This document shows, one piece after another, positions 27,906-35,953 of a stretch of DNA of 64,000 nucleotides. Numbering within the stretch: the stretch's first letter is position 1; each line of letters begins with the position of its first letter. Below the pieces are notes generated by a model that saw only the letters and a program-made list of their open reading frames with translations, made no database searches and was not told where the DNA came from. Location: contig NC_016051.1 of assembly GCF_000151205.2 (NCBI RefSeq), positions 930,001 to 994,000 of the forward strand, in the 5' to 3' direction. The position numbers and the translations under genes are program-made. Source of the DNA: Thermococcus sp. AM4. Lineage in GTDB: Archaea; Methanobacteriota_B; Thermococci; Thermococcales; Thermococcaceae.

Positions 27906-27945
27906 TTTATAAAGGGTTCCTTTTTAGTAACTATCGGTAACCAAA
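27906..27945 (+). promoter_or_regulatory. hsp20 promoter with Phr-type heat-shock operator
   Basis: The TATA box TTTATAAA is at 27906-27913. The sequence 27923-27945 fits the published Pyrococcus Phr consensus as I recall it (TTTA-N3-AC-N5-GT-N-A-N2-AAA): TTTA, GTA, AC, TATCG, GT, AA, CC, AAA. It would cover the transcription start, so bound Phr would block polymerase recruitment until heat shock. A weaker related sequence lies at 27874-27897, upstream of the TATA box. Confidence 0.7.
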
Positions 27946-27972
27946 ATAAAGGCCGTCGAGAGGTGATGCCCG

Positions 27973-28455
27973 ATGGTCTGGAGAAGGGACCGCTACTGGG
28001 ATCCATTCGACATAATGAGGGAAATCCAGGAGGAGATTGACGCCATATTCAGGGACTTCATGCGCGGACCGAGGCTCTGGAGAACCGAGCCCAGGGAGAG
28101 CATTGCCGTCAGCGAGACATGGAGAGAGCCCTTCGTGGACATCTTCGACAGGGGAGACAGGTTCGTCATCACCGTTGAGCTCCCAGGAGTCAGGAAGGAG
28201 GACATCAAGCTCAGGGTTACCGAGGACACCGTCTACATCGAGGCCCAGATAAAGCGCGAGAAGGAGCTCGAGGAGGAGGGCGCGATAAGAATCGAGCGCT
28301 ACTACAGCGGCTACAGGAGGGCCATCAGGCTTCCGGAGGAAGTCATTCCCGAGAAGGCGAAGGCCCGCTACAACAACGGCGTCCTCGAAATCGAGCTTCC
28401 CAAGAAGGCCCCAAAGAAGCCCGAGGGAGAAGGCTTCGAGGTCAAGATTGAGTGA
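27973..28455 (+). CDS. hsp20: small heat shock protein, Hsp20/alpha-crystallin family
   Basis: A 160-residue ATP-independent chaperone. The N-terminal arm MVWRRDRYWDPFDIMREIQE is followed by the alpha-crystallin domain (about 48-145): EPFVDIFDRGDRFVITVELP then GVRKEDIKLRV, and NNGVLEIELPKKAP with the conserved A-x-x-x-NGVL motif. The C-terminal IxI-type anchor is replaced by VKIE. Its Phr-type promoter indicates heat induction. GAGGTGATGCCCG precedes the ATG. cdc48 follows in the same direction. Confidence 0.96.
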   Translation: MVWRRDRYWDPFDIMREIQEEIDAIFRDFMRGPRLWRTEPRESIAVSETWREPFVDIFDRGDRFVITVELPGVRKEDIKLRVTEDTVYIEAQIKREKELEEEGAIRIERYYSGYRRAIRLPEEVIPEKAKARYNNGVLEIELPKKAPKKPEGEGFEVKIE

Positions 28456-28549
28456 AGTTACTCTTTCGTTGTTTTTCATTTGAAGAGGCTCCGCCCCTAG
28501 GTAAAATAAACTCATCACAATCATCGCTCACAAAACGGAGGTGGTGTAT

Positions 28550-30940
28550 ATGAGCGAGAGGAAGGAGATCAAGCTTAAGGTTGCGTCCGCTTATCAGAGG
28601 GACGTAGGTAGGGGAATCGTCAGGATTGACAGGAAGGCCATGCGCGAGCTCGGCGTCCAGCCCGGCGACATAGTTGAGATTATCGGAACCAAGAACACCG
28701 CAGCGGTCGTCTGGCCGGCTTATCCAGAGGACGAGGGACTCAACATCATCAGAATGGACGGAACCATCAGGAAGAACGCCGGCGTTGGACTCGGCGACGA
28801 GGTTACGGTTAGGAAGGCCGACGTCAAGGAGGCGAAGAAGGTCATAGTCGCTCCAACCGAGCCGATTCGCTTTGGAAGGGACTTCGTTGAGTGGCTCCAC
28901 AGCAGGCTCGTCGGCAGGCCCGTCGTCAGGGGAGACTACATAAAGGTCGGAATCCTCGGTCAGGAGCTGACTTTCGTCGTTACCGCGACGACTCCAGCCG
29001 GAATAGTCCAGATAACCGAGTTCACCGACTTCCAGGTTAGCGAGAAGCCCGTTAAGGAGGTCAGCAAGGCGGCAGCGCTTGGCGTTACCTACGAGGACAT
29101 CGGCGGCCTGAAGGACGTCATCCAGAAGGTCAGGGAGATGATTGAGCTCCCGCTCAAGCACCCGGAGATATTCGAGAAGCTCGGCATCGAGCCCCCGAAG
29201 GGTGTCCTGCTTTACGGTCCGCCGGGAACCGGTAAGACGCTCCTTGCAAAGGCCGTCGCCAACGAAGCCAACGCCCACTTCATAGCCATCAACGGGCCTG
29301 AGATAATGAGCAAGTACTACGGCGAGAGCGAAGAGAGGCTCAGGGAGGTCTTCAAGGAGGCCGAGGAGAACGCACCGGCGATAATCTTCATAGACGAGAT
29401 TGATGCAATAGCTCCCAAGAGAGAGGAGACCCACGGCGAGGTTGAGAAGCGCGTCGTCAGCCAGCTCCTGACGCTGATGGACGGCCTCAAGAGCAGGGGC
29501 AAGGTCATAGTCATCGGTGCCACCAACAGGCCCGACGCGATTGACCCGGCTCTCAGGAGGCCCGGAAGGTTTGACAGGGAGCTTGAGGTCGGCGTCCCGG
29601 ACAAACAGGGTAGAAAGGAGATCCTCCAGATACACACCAGGGGAATGCCCATCGAGCCGGAGTTCAGGAGGAGCAAGGTCCTGGAGATACTCGAGAAGCT
29701 CCGCGGCGACGAGAGGTTCAGGGACGTTATCGACAGGGCTATAGAGAAGGTCGAGAAGGCGAAGGACGAGGAGGAGATAAAGAAGGCACTGAAGGAGCTC
29801 GACGAGAGGCTCTACGAGGAGATCAGGGCAAAGCTCATCGACGCGCTCCTCGAGGAGCTGGCTGAAGTAACGCACGGATTCGTCGGAGCCGACCTCGCGG
29901 CGTTGGCCAGAGAGGCGGCAATGGCCGCGCTCAGGAGGCTCATCAAGGAGGGCAAGATCGACTTCGAGGCCGAGAGCATACCCAGGGAAGTCCTCGAGGA
30001 GCTCAAGGTCACCAGGAAGGACTTCTACGAGGCGCTCAAGATGGTCGAGCCGTCGGCGCTCAGGGAGGTCCTCCTCGAGGTGCCGAACGTCCGCTGGGAG
30101 GACATCGGAGGCCTTGAGGACGTCAAACAGGAGCTCAGGGAGGCAGTAGAATGGCCACTCAAGTACCCGGAGGCATTCATGGGACTCGGAATCACCCCGC
30201 CGAAGGGAATCCTGCTCTACGGTCCGCCGGGAACAGGTAAGACCCTCCTCGCCAAGGCCGTGGCGAACGAGAGCGAGGCCAACTTCATCGCCATCAAGGG
30301 TCCAGAGGTGCTCAGCAAGTGGGTCGGCGAGAGCGAGAAGAACATCAGGGAGATATTCAGGAAGGCTCGCCAGGCGGCTCCGACGGTGATATTCATCGAC
30401 GAGATTGACGCAATAGCTCCGCGCAGGGGAACCGACGTCAACCGCGTAACCGACAGGCTCATCAACCAGCTCCTCACCGAGATGGACGGAATCCAGGAGA
30501 ACAGCGGTGTCGTCGTCATCGGTGCCACCAACAGGCCGGACATCATCGACCCGGCCCTGCTCAGGCCAGGAAGGTTCGACAGGCTGATACTCGTGCCAGC
30601 GCCGGACGAGAAGGCCAGGCTGGAGATATTCAAGGTGCACACCAGGAAGGTCCCGCTCGCGGAGGACGTGAACCTTGAAGAGCTCGCCAAGAGAACAGAG
30701 GGCTACACCGGTGCCGACATAGAGGCCGTCGTCAGAGAGGCCGCGATGCTCGCCATGAGGAGAGCGCTCCAGGAGGGCATCATCAAGCCCGGCATGAAGG
30801 CCGACGAAATCAGGAGAAAGGTCAAGGTCACCATGAAGGACTTCGAGGAGGCCCTGAAGAAGATTGGGCCGTCGGTGAGTAAGGAGACGATGGAGTACTA
30901 CAGGAAGATACAGGAGCAGTTCAAGCAGTCCCGCGGTTGA
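28550..30940 (+). CDS. CDC48/VCP (VAT)-type AAA ATPase
   Basis: A 796-residue unfoldase, starting at the ATG 28550 with GGAGGTGGTG upstream. The N-domain (double-psi barrel, residues 1-90, then a four-stranded barrel to about 165) binds substrates. D1 has Walker A GPPGTGKT (223-230) and [13 protein letters not shown]2 has Walker A at 558-565 and [12 protein letters not shown]. Both have the arginine-finger [18 protein letters not shown] region. Thermococcales carry an extra charged helical insert in D1 (around [20 protein letters not shown]), seen here. The hexamer extracts and unfolds proteins, probably feeding the proteasome; pairing with hsp20 fits protein quality control. Confidence 0.96.
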   Translation: MSERKEIKLKVASAYQRDVGRGIVRIDRKAMRELGVQPGDIVEIIGTKNTAAVVWPAYPEDEGLNIIRMDGTIRKNAGVGLGDEVTVRKADVKEAKKVIVAPTEPIRFGRDFVEWLHSRLVGRPVVRGDYIKVGILGQELTFVVTATTPAGIVQITEFTDFQVSEKPVKEVSKAAALGVTYEDIGGLKDVIQKVREMIELPLKHPEIFEKLGIEPPKGVLLYGPPGTGKTLLAKAVANEANAHFIAINGPEIMSKYYGESEERLREVFKEAEENAPAIIFIDEIDAIAPKREETHGEVEKRVVSQLLTLMDGLKSRGKVIVIGATNRPDAIDPALRRPGRFDRELEVGVPDKQGRKEILQIHTRGMPIEPEFRRSKVLEILEKLRGDERFRDVIDRAIEKVEKAKDEEEIKKALKELDERLYEEIRAKLIDALLEELAEVTHGFVGADLAALAREAAMAALRRLIKEGKIDFEAESIPREVLEELKVTRKDFYEALKMVEPSALREVLLEVPNVRWEDIGGLEDVKQELREAVEWPLKYPEAFMGLGITPPKGILLYGPPGTGKTLLAKAVANESEANFIAIKGPEVLSKWVGESEKNIREIFRKARQAAPTVIFIDEIDAIAPRRGTDVNRVTDRLINQLLTEMDGIQENSGVVVIGATNRPDIIDPALLRPGRFDRLILVPAPDEKARLEIFKVHTRKVPLAEDVNLEELAKRTEGYTGADIEAVVREAAMLAMRRALQEGIIKPGMKADEIRRKVKVTMKDFEEALKKIGPSVSKETMEYYRKIQEQFKQSRG

Positions 30941-30996
30941 CCGCGTGGCACCTTCACATTTTTAACTTCTTCCTTTCTACCCTCTGAGGTGGTTCG

Positions 30997-31461
30997 ATGA
31001 GGAGGAAGATTGCGGTTTTGGTTTTTCTGGCGGTATTTCTGATGATGTACCTCTACCCCCTCTCGATAGTTCCGCTCCTGCTCCTCGCGAGGGAGTGGGA
31101 GGAATTCCGGGAGGAGTGGAGAAAGTCGGCCCTCTTAATAGGGCTCTCAATACCGCTCTACGGGGCGAAAATTGCCCTCGGCATCTCCGGCTGGGCTAAG
31201 ACCCTTGGGATAACGCCGATTCACGTTTCGCTTGCAATATGGTGGGGTGTTTATCTTTCGTTCACGGTGCTCCAAACGCTGGCGGTTTACTACGTCTACC
31301 GCGTCGGAAAGGGGCTGGGCGACTACGCGAGAACCGGTGGGCTCGTAATGCTGATTGCCGTTCCGCTACACCTGCTCAGCCTCAAGCTCTACTTCATCCT
31401 CACGTGGACCGGGTTGCTCCTCTTCCTGCTCGGTCTTGAAAAGGGAAAGGAGGTGATATGA
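30997..31461 (+). CDS. small integral membrane protein
   Basis: A 154-residue protein with about five hydrophobic segments (IAVLVFLAVFLMMYLYPLSI at the start, then SALLIGLSIPLYGAKIALGI, VSLAIWWGVYLSFTVLQTLA, GGLVMLIAVPLHLLSLKLYF and a last one ending LLLFLLGLEKG). I recognise no family. GAGGTGGTTCG precedes the ATG. Its stop overlaps the next start (ATGA), so they are coupled. Confidence 0.75.
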   Translation: MRRKIAVLVFLAVFLMMYLYPLSIVPLLLLAREWEEFREEWRKSALLIGLSIPLYGAKIALGISGWAKTLGITPIHVSLAIWWGVYLSFTVLQTLAVYYVYRVGKGLGDYARTGGLVMLIAVPLHLLSLKLYFILTWTGLLLFLLGLEKGKEVI

Positions 31462-31706
31462 TGATTTACGGAGTTTTGCTCAGCATACCGGAAAAGCTGG
31501 TGCAGAAGTATGAGGACCAGGTCAGGAAGACGATCGGCTACGGCATAGCCAGGGGTGACATAATAAGCTTCACCGAGGCCAAGTACAAGGGCGACGTCGC
31601 CTTCGTGATGCTCGCCCGCTCGAGGAGGGCCGCTGAGAGAACGTTCTCCGAGCTCTCGGAGCTTCCGATCTACGTCAAGGTCATAGAGATCGAGGGCGAG
31701 AGCTGA
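31458..31706 (+). CDS. small conserved-looking soluble protein, 82 residues
   Basis: Starts at ATG 31458 or the adjacent ATG 31461, with GGAGGTGAT upstream. The sequence is a plausible alpha/beta fold (YGVLLSIPEKLVQKYEDQVR, then DIISFTEAKYKGDVAFVMLA and LPIYVKVIEIEGES). There is no di-Gly C-terminus, so it is not a SAMP-like modifier. I assign no function. It is coupled to the membrane protein before it and lies 26 bp before the JAMM protease gene. Confidence 0.7.
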   Translation: MMIYGVLLSIPEKLVQKYEDQVRKTIGYGIARGDIISFTEAKYKGDVAFVMLARSRRAAERTFSELSELPIYVKVIEIEGES

Positions 31707-31732
31707 TTCTTTAACTTTTTTAGGGGATGGAG

Positions 31733-32167
31733 ATGAAGCTCGTCCTCGGGGAAGGACTCAGGAAAAAATTGATCGAGAAGGCACGAGGCTCTCCCGTTGA
31801 GGTGTGCGGATTTCTCTTCGGGAAAAAGACGGATGAGATGCTCCAGGTCGTTGAAGTTAGGTTCGTTCCAAACAGACTGAACTCTCCAAGGGCTTTTGAG
31901 ATGGAGCCCGAGGCGATGCTGGAGGCACTCGAATGGGGTGAGGAGAGGAAACTCGATGTCGTCGGGATCTTCCACTCCCATCTCGGCTGTCCGGCCGTGC
32001 CGAGCGAAAGGGATCTAAGGGGGATGCTGCTCTGGCCTGTGGTGTGGCTGATCTTCTCGGACGTTGAGGGACTGAGGGCGTGGGTTCTGGAGAATGAACA
32101 AACGAGGGAAGTGGAAATAGAAGTTGGAGGAGGGGAGGAGCGTCAGGCTATGAGCTCGACCTCGTAG
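31733..32167 (+). CDS. JAMM/MPN+ (Rpn11-like) metalloprotease
   Basis: About 144 residues. The JAMM zinc motif is complete: HSHLGCPAVPSERD (HxH-x7-SxxD), with the upstream catalytic Glu in VEVCGFLFG. Archaeal JAMM proteases remove SAMP ubiquitin-like modifiers and may process SAMP precursors. ATG at 31727 or 31733 is possible; AGGGG spacing favours 31733. The last few codons overlap a small gene on the other strand (32143). Proximity to CDC48 recalls the Rpn11-CDC48-proteasome relation in eukaryotes. Confidence 0.88.
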   Translation: MKLVLGEGLRKKLIEKARGSPVEVCGFLFGKKTDEMLQVVEVRFVPNRLNSPRAFEMEPEAMLEALEWGEERKLDVVGIFHSHLGCPAVPSERDLRGMLLWPVVWLIFSDVEGLRAWVLENEQTREVEIEVGGGEERQAMSSTS

Positions 32168-32292
32168 GCGATAGCGTTGAACTCGCTCATCTTTTCCTTG
32201 GCTATTCTCTCCGCCTTTTCTACGTCGTTCGCAGGAACGACAATCTCCCAGGGCATTTCCTTTTCCCGGTAGTAGAGTATCCTCGCCAGCAT
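32143..32292 (-). CDS. tiny alpha/beta protein (about 49 residues), paralogue of the gene at 32481
   Basis: Translated from the minus strand: starts MLARILYYREKEMPWEIVVP, then NDVEKAERIAKEKMSEFNAI and AYEVELIA. The ATG at 32292 has GAGGTGATG at good distance; an ATG at 32298 sits directly on that motif. The pattern strand - AxxxxxAxRIAxxxxxxxNA - strand matches the next small protein, so the two are likely related. No function is known. It has its own TATA box and a palindromic site over the start. Its 3' end overlaps the convergent JAMM gene. Confidence 0.6.
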   Translation of the reverse strand: MLARILYYREKEMPWEIVVPANDVEKAERIAKEKMSEFNAIAYEVELIA

Positions 32293-32308
32293 GGACATCA
32301 CCTCAGTG

Positions 32309-32348
32309 TATCACCAAGCGTGAAAAACGCTGAGGCCCAATTTAAAAG
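32309..32348 (-). promoter_or_regulatory. promoter with a TGM-like palindrome
   Basis: Read on the minus strand, CTTTTAAA (32348-32341) is the TATA box, and TTTCAC-GCTTG-GTGATA (32325-32309) lies about 25 bp downstream, over the expected start. The TGM motif of Thermococcales TrmBL1/Tgr regulators is TATCAC-N5-GTGATA; this site differs at one base. A position downstream of the TATA box corresponds to repression in that system. The target gene, a tiny unknown protein, is not a sugar gene, so the match may be chance. Confidence 0.35.
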
Positions 32349-32480
32349 CTTTGCTGAATATTAACGATCATCGATGAACAGAAAAGTGATGACATCAGTG
32401 AACTGAAGAGAGCCTGTGATCATAAATGTCCAGCGGGCGAAAGAGGGGGAAGGAATAAGTGAAAGCGACGCAGAACTTAT

Positions 32481-32630
32481 TCAATCGAGCCTTTCGAGTT
32501 CAAAAACGCGGGCGTTCCTGGCTTTAAGTTCCCTTACCGCGATCCTGCGGGCGAGGTCGGCGTTTTCCGCCTCAAAGGTTATCCTCTTTCCGTGGTATCT
32601 CCCCCCGTGGAGGGTCACGGCCCACTTCAT
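32481..32630 (-). CDS. tiny alpha/beta protein (49 residues), paralogue of the gene at 32143
   Basis: Minus strand: MKWAVTLHGGRYHGKRITFE, then AENADLARRIAVRELKARNA and RVFELERLD. CGGTGAAACC before the ATG acts as ribosome binding site. The core FEAENADLARRIAVRELKARNA aligns with PANDVEKAERIAKEKMSEFNAI of the neighbour: Ala, Ala, RIA and NA are shared at matching spacing. It probably folds as a minimal beta-alpha-beta unit and dimerises. No function is known. The 137-bp stretch between this gene and TATA box 32348 holds no other gene I can defend. Confidence 0.6.
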   Translation of the reverse strand: MKWAVTLHGGRYHGKRITFEAENADLARRIAVRELKARNARVFELERLD

Positions 32631-32713
32631 GGTTTCACCGACTTATTGTCATTTGTTCAAACTTTATAAGTTTAACGGGCGGTGATATGGACATTTCGTC
32701 AAAAAACGAAAGG

Positions 32714-33460
32714 TCACCGGAGGCCAATCCGCCTGAGGTAGGCCATCACGTTCTCCACGTCGTTGGCTATGACGACCTCAAAGAGGCCCTTGAGCCTGGC
32801 GAGGTTGTCGTCGGCGTAGAAGAGCCTGTCGTCTTCGGTCCAGAGGACGACCTTTAGGCCGAGGGAGCGGGCCCACTGAATGGCCTGAAGGGTCTTCTCG
32901 AAGCCGAGGAGATAGACTGCCTCCATCGGAACGTTGATCGACCAGAGGTTGAGCTCTTCCTTGAGCCTCGGAAGCAGAGAAACGACCTCCTCCCTGTTTA
33001 TCAAAAGCCCCATCGTCGTCTCCCTATCGAACTTCCGGTATTCCCTGAGGGCCTCAACGTCGAAGGACGATATCATAACGCGCCCGGGGTTGTTGGCCCT
33101 GACGATCTCGGCGACCCTCTCAACCGCGTCCCTGTCCTTGAGCTCTACGTTTATGAGGGCATCGTCTGGAAGGGCCTCAAAGACCTCCTCTAAGGTAGGG
33201 ATCCTCTCGCCCCCGCCGAGATCCGCCTTCTTCAGCTCCTCGAGGGTCATGTCCTTCTGCCTTCCGCTCATGTCGCTCGTCCTGTCTATGGTCTCGTCGT
33301 GCATCACGACAACGTGCCCATCCTTGGTCAGCCAGACGTCCAGCTCAACACCGTCAGCTCCTGCTTCAATCGCCTTTCTGAAGGCAAGCAGGCTGTTCTC
33401 GGGGAACTTCCCCATGAAACCCCTGTGGCCCAGAACTATAACCTTCTCCCTGTCCCACAT
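32714..33460 (-). CDS. glycerophosphodiester phosphodiesterase
   Basis: A 248-residue cytoplasmic enzyme starting [20 protein letters not shown] at the ATG 33460 (GAGGG upstream; the 9-codon extension is rejected). GDPD motifs: [37 protein letters not shown] followed by HDETIDRTS, and LINVELKD. It hydrolyses glycerophosphodiesters to glycerol phosphate and alcohol, presumably recycling archaeal lipid headgroups. A second copy lies directly upstream. Confidence 0.92.
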   Translation of the reverse strand: MWDREKVIVLGHRGFMGKFPENSLLAFRKAIEAGADGVELDVWLTKDGHVVVMHDETIDRTSDMSGRQKDMTLEELKKADLGGGERIPTLEEVFEALPDDALINVELKDRDAVERVAEIVRANNPGRVMISSFDVEALREYRKFDRETTMGLLINREEVVSLLPRLKEELNLWSINVPMEAVYLLGFEKTLQAIQWARSLGLKVVLWTEDDRLFYADDNLARLKGLFEVVIANDVENVMAYLRRIGLR

Positions 33461-33483
33461 GCGAGTTCCCTCAAACCCGATGG

Positions 33484-34191
33484 TCACTTGGGCGATATAA
33501 ACCTTTTCAGTCTCGCGGGGTCGTCAGAGATGACCCCATCAGCCACGCCGAGAACCCGGGGAACGAGCTCGACTTCGTTCATCCGATAGTTCCAGAGCAG
33601 TATTTTCAGGTTTCTCCGCCTGTAGAGGTTGAGAAGGCCCAAAAAGCCCCGGAACCCAATGTATCGCACGAGATCAAGGGGGACGTGGATGGAATACGAG
33701 TTGGCCCTGAGGCTGAGGAAGAGGCTCCGTGCGTTCGTTATTGAGAACCCCACACGGCAATCGGGACAGGCCCTCCCGATCCTGTGCACCCACTCGAAAA
33801 CGTCAACGGATAATATGGCCCTTCCGAGCATTCCCTCCCTTTCAAGCTCCCGCAGAAGGGGTTCCAGGGCCAGGATTTCCTTGATGTCCGCGTTTATGAT
33901 CGGTGGAGAAAGCCGGAGAACGTCCCGAACGCGGGGGATGAGCTTTCCGAGGGGATGGAGGCGAACGAGCTCCCGATATGTTAAATCGCCCACGGAGTAC
34001 AGCCTTCCATCGGCCATAAAAACTTCGTCGTGGAGGACGACGGGTTTGCCGTCGCGGGTCATTCTCACGTCGAACTCAATCCCCTCGGCATGGACAAGGG
34101 CCCTCCTGAATGCAGGAAGCGTGTTCTCCAAAGGCCCCCTGAAGCCCCTGTGACCGAGGATAATTGGCTTTCCAGTGCGCCCGGGCCTCAT
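33484..34191 (-). CDS. divergent glycerophosphodiester phosphodiesterase
   Basis: A 235-residue paralogue of the next gene, from the ATG 34191 ([20 protein letters not shown]). It keeps [35 protein letters not shown] and INADIKE, so the metal and phosphate residues are present, but the ADG before E/D is shortened and the rest has drifted. A Cys pair in RACPDC is unusual for the family. It lies 23 bp before the GDPD gene downstream and is divergent from the first MFS gene. Confidence 0.87.
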   Translation of the reverse strand: MRPGRTGKPIILGHRGFRGPLENTLPAFRRALVHAEGIEFDVRMTRDGKPVVLHDEVFMADGRLYSVGDLTYRELVRLHPLGKLIPRVRDVLRLSPPIINADIKEILALEPLLRELEREGMLGRAILSVDVFEWVHRIGRACPDCRVGFSITNARSLFLSLRANSYSIHVPLDLVRYIGFRGFLGLLNLYRRRNLKILLWNYRMNEVELVPRVLGVADGVISDDPARLKRFISPK

Positions 34192-34213
34192 CTTCCCAAC
34201 CTCAGACACATGC

Positions 34214-34230
34214 CTCAAAATCCTTAAAAG
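34214..34230 (+). promoter_or_regulatory. BRE/TATA element of the first MFS gene, repeated at 35832
   Basis: The 17-mer CTCAAAATCCTTAAAAG at 34214-34230 reads as BRE plus TATA (CTTAAAAG). The same 17 bases occur at 35832-35848 before the second MFS gene. The distance to the start codons is 59 and 105 bp, so the leader lengths differ. Confidence 0.55.
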
Positions 34231-34289
34231 TTATTGCCACCAACTAAGTCCCCCCTCCAGCCCCCATAATCAATCCGGAGGTGAAACGG

Positions 34290-35651
34290 GTGCAGTTCAA
34301 ATACTCCCGCATATTCCTGCTCGGCTTCGGTTTCTTCGGTATAAGCATAATATGGGCCCTCTACAACGCCTACATACCGATATTCCTTCAGGACACCTTT
34401 GGGATGAGCAGAACCGTGACGGGCTTCATAATGACGATAGACAACCTCTTCGCGGTCCTACTGCTCCCGTTCCTCGGGGCCTTGAGCGACATGACCCGGA
34501 CGAAGCTCGGGAGGAGAAAGCCCTACATCCTCCTCGGTGCTCCCTCCGCTGCCCTGATGTTCGCGCTGATCCCCATAGCCAGGGAGCACGGCAACTTGGC
34601 CCTATTCATGGGGACGATAATCCTCATGAACTTCTTCATGGCCCTCTTCCGCTCGCCGGTCGTTGCCTTCATGCCCGACATAACACCGAGCGAAAAGAGG
34701 AGCCAGGCCAATGGCATAATCAACTTCATGGGCGGTCTCGGGGCCCTGCTCGCGTACTTCGGCGGGAAGGTTCTCTACGAGATGAACTACGCCTATCCCT
34801 TCTACTTCGGAGCCGCGATAATGCTCCTTGCGAACCTCCTGGTGGTTCTCTTCGTGCCGGAGCCGGAGGAGTACAGGGTTCCGGGGAAGGGCATAAACCT
34901 AAGGAAGCTTCTCTCTGAGACTTCACGCAAGAGCTTCGGTGAGCTGAAGGAAAACCTCAGGGACGTTTTCGCAAGCCACGAAAAGAGCCTGCTCGCGATC
35001 CTTCTCGCGATATTCTTCTGGTTCGTGGCCTTTAACTCCCTCGAGACATTCTTCACGAGCTACGTCAAGTACCACCTCTACGGCGTACCCGTTGGTGCCC
35101 CCGAAACCGAGCTGACGAGGAAGATCGAGAGCACGGGGGCGTTTATGCTCGGCGTCTTCAGCCTGAGCTTCATGCTCTTCGCCATTCCGGCGGGCTTCAT
35201 TGGAGCGAGGCTCGGCAGAAAGAAGACGATAACGCTGGGCCTCCTGATGGTCGTCATCATAATGCTCGGGGCGTTCTTCATAGGGGAAACCTCAAGGCCA
35301 TCGAGCCCGAGCCTCTCGGACCCGGTCATAATGACCTTCATGGGGCTGTTCTTCCTCGGCGGAATCGGCTGGGCTATGGTCAACGTGAACTCCCTGCCAA
35401 TGGTCGTGGACATGACGACGGAGGAAAAGCTGGGTGGCTACACCGGTCTCTACTACTTCTTCAGCCAGGCCGCTAATCTCCTCGCCCCTCCACTCGCGGG
35501 AGCGTTCCTCGACCTCATCGGCTACGAAACGCTCCTGCCCTTTGCGATGGCCTTCTTCGTCCTGGCGCTTGCGACGGTGCAGTTCGTCAGGAGGGGCGAC
35601 GTGGTCAGATCAGCGGGAGATGCATTGGACTACGTTCCGGACATGGACTGA
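34290..35651 (+). CDS. MFS transporter (GPH/SLC45-like sugar transporter)
   Basis: About 453 residues, from the GTG at 34290 (GGAGGTGAAACGG just upstream). Twelve hydrophobic segments. Motifs: LGALSDMTRTKLGRRKPYIL in the loop between helices 2 and 3 (MFS motif A), RSPVVAFMPDITPSEKRSQA then NGIINFMGG (typical of the sucrose/SLC45-like subgroup), and a second LGRKKTITLG. Likely substrate: a sugar or other small polar solute by proton symport. It is similar to the MFS protein at 35954, and the two probably arose by duplication. Confidence 0.87.
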   Translation: MQFKYSRIFLLGFGFFGISIIWALYNAYIPIFLQDTFGMSRTVTGFIMTIDNLFAVLLLPFLGALSDMTRTKLGRRKPYILLGAPSAALMFALIPIAREHGNLALFMGTIILMNFFMALFRSPVVAFMPDITPSEKRSQANGIINFMGGLGALLAYFGGKVLYEMNYAYPFYFGAAIMLLANLLVVLFVPEPEEYRVPGKGINLRKLLSETSRKSFGELKENLRDVFASHEKSLLAILLAIFFWFVAFNSLETFFTSYVKYHLYGVPVGAPETELTRKIESTGAFMLGVFSLSFMLFAIPAGFIGARLGRKKTITLGLLMVVIIMLGAFFIGETSRPSSPSLSDPVIMTFMGLFFLGGIGWAMVNVNSLPMVVDMTTEEKLGGYTGLYYFFSQAANLLAPPLAGAFLDLIGYETLLPFAMAFFVLALATVQFVRRGDVVRSAGDALDYVPDMD

Positions 35652-35953
35652 GCCTTGTCTCTTTTTTACACATCCTAAATGCGGTTACCCTATTATTGGG
35701 CCTGCGTTTTTGAGCGCTGGTAGGGTACTAAATATCCGGAGTCTTTCCCGGATTCGGAGTTCGAGAAGTCCACAATGTGAAAATCCCCTCATTGTCCGAA
35801 AATGTCTCCTTTACTGCCGCCCATACATGAACTCAAAATCCTTAAAAGCCCCTTCGAGCAAACCTTTTACAACTATTTAGGCTGGTATGAAGGAGTTCAA
35901 GCCATGTACATGGATCTGGAATCCTGACATCCTGTGGTGTAGAGGTGGTTGAA
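35652..35953 (+). other. 302-bp gap between the two MFS genes
   Basis: No protein gene of normal size. A T6 run at 35662-35667 may end the first MFS transcript. A long hairpin follows: TACCCTA 35686-35692 with TAGGGTA 35721-35727, and inside it CCTGCG...CGCTGG (one T-T mismatch). The BRE/TATA of the second MFS gene is at 35832-35848. After that the leader holds a 21-codon open frame (35887-35952), rich in Trp and Cys, which ends one base before the MFS ATG; no ribosome binding site precedes it. Confidence 0.5.

Larger units (their letters stand above)
27592..27972 (+). other. 380-bp gap between the MBL gene and hsp20
   Basis: No protein gene is supported. The first 90 bases are AT-rich with a promoter-like CAAAACCTTAATATAT near 27653-27661. 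A GC-rich block with inverted repeats follows (27694-27765, see the ncRNA candidate). A short hairpin then follows (AAGCGG 27803-27808 with CCGCTT 27816-27821, then Ts), and finally the hsp20 promoter. An ATG at 27797 after GGGGGTG opens 47 codons but runs through the hsp20 TATA box and is probably not a gene. Confidence 0.6.

Noticed and set aside
27797-27940. A 47-codon frame after GGGGGTG upstream of hsp20
   Set aside because: It passes through the TATA box and Phr-like operator of hsp20 and has unusual composition; probably not translated.
28442-30640. A 732-codon open frame antisense to cdc48
   Set aside because: It mirrors the codon bias of the CDC48 gene, whose AAA motifs are unmistakable; no ribosome binding site or recognisable domain on the other strand.
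31458-31706. Small protein beside the JAMM gene as a ubiquitin-like modifier (SAMP)
   Set aside because: The C-terminus is IEIEGES, without the required Gly-Gly, and the fold pattern is not clearly beta-grasp.
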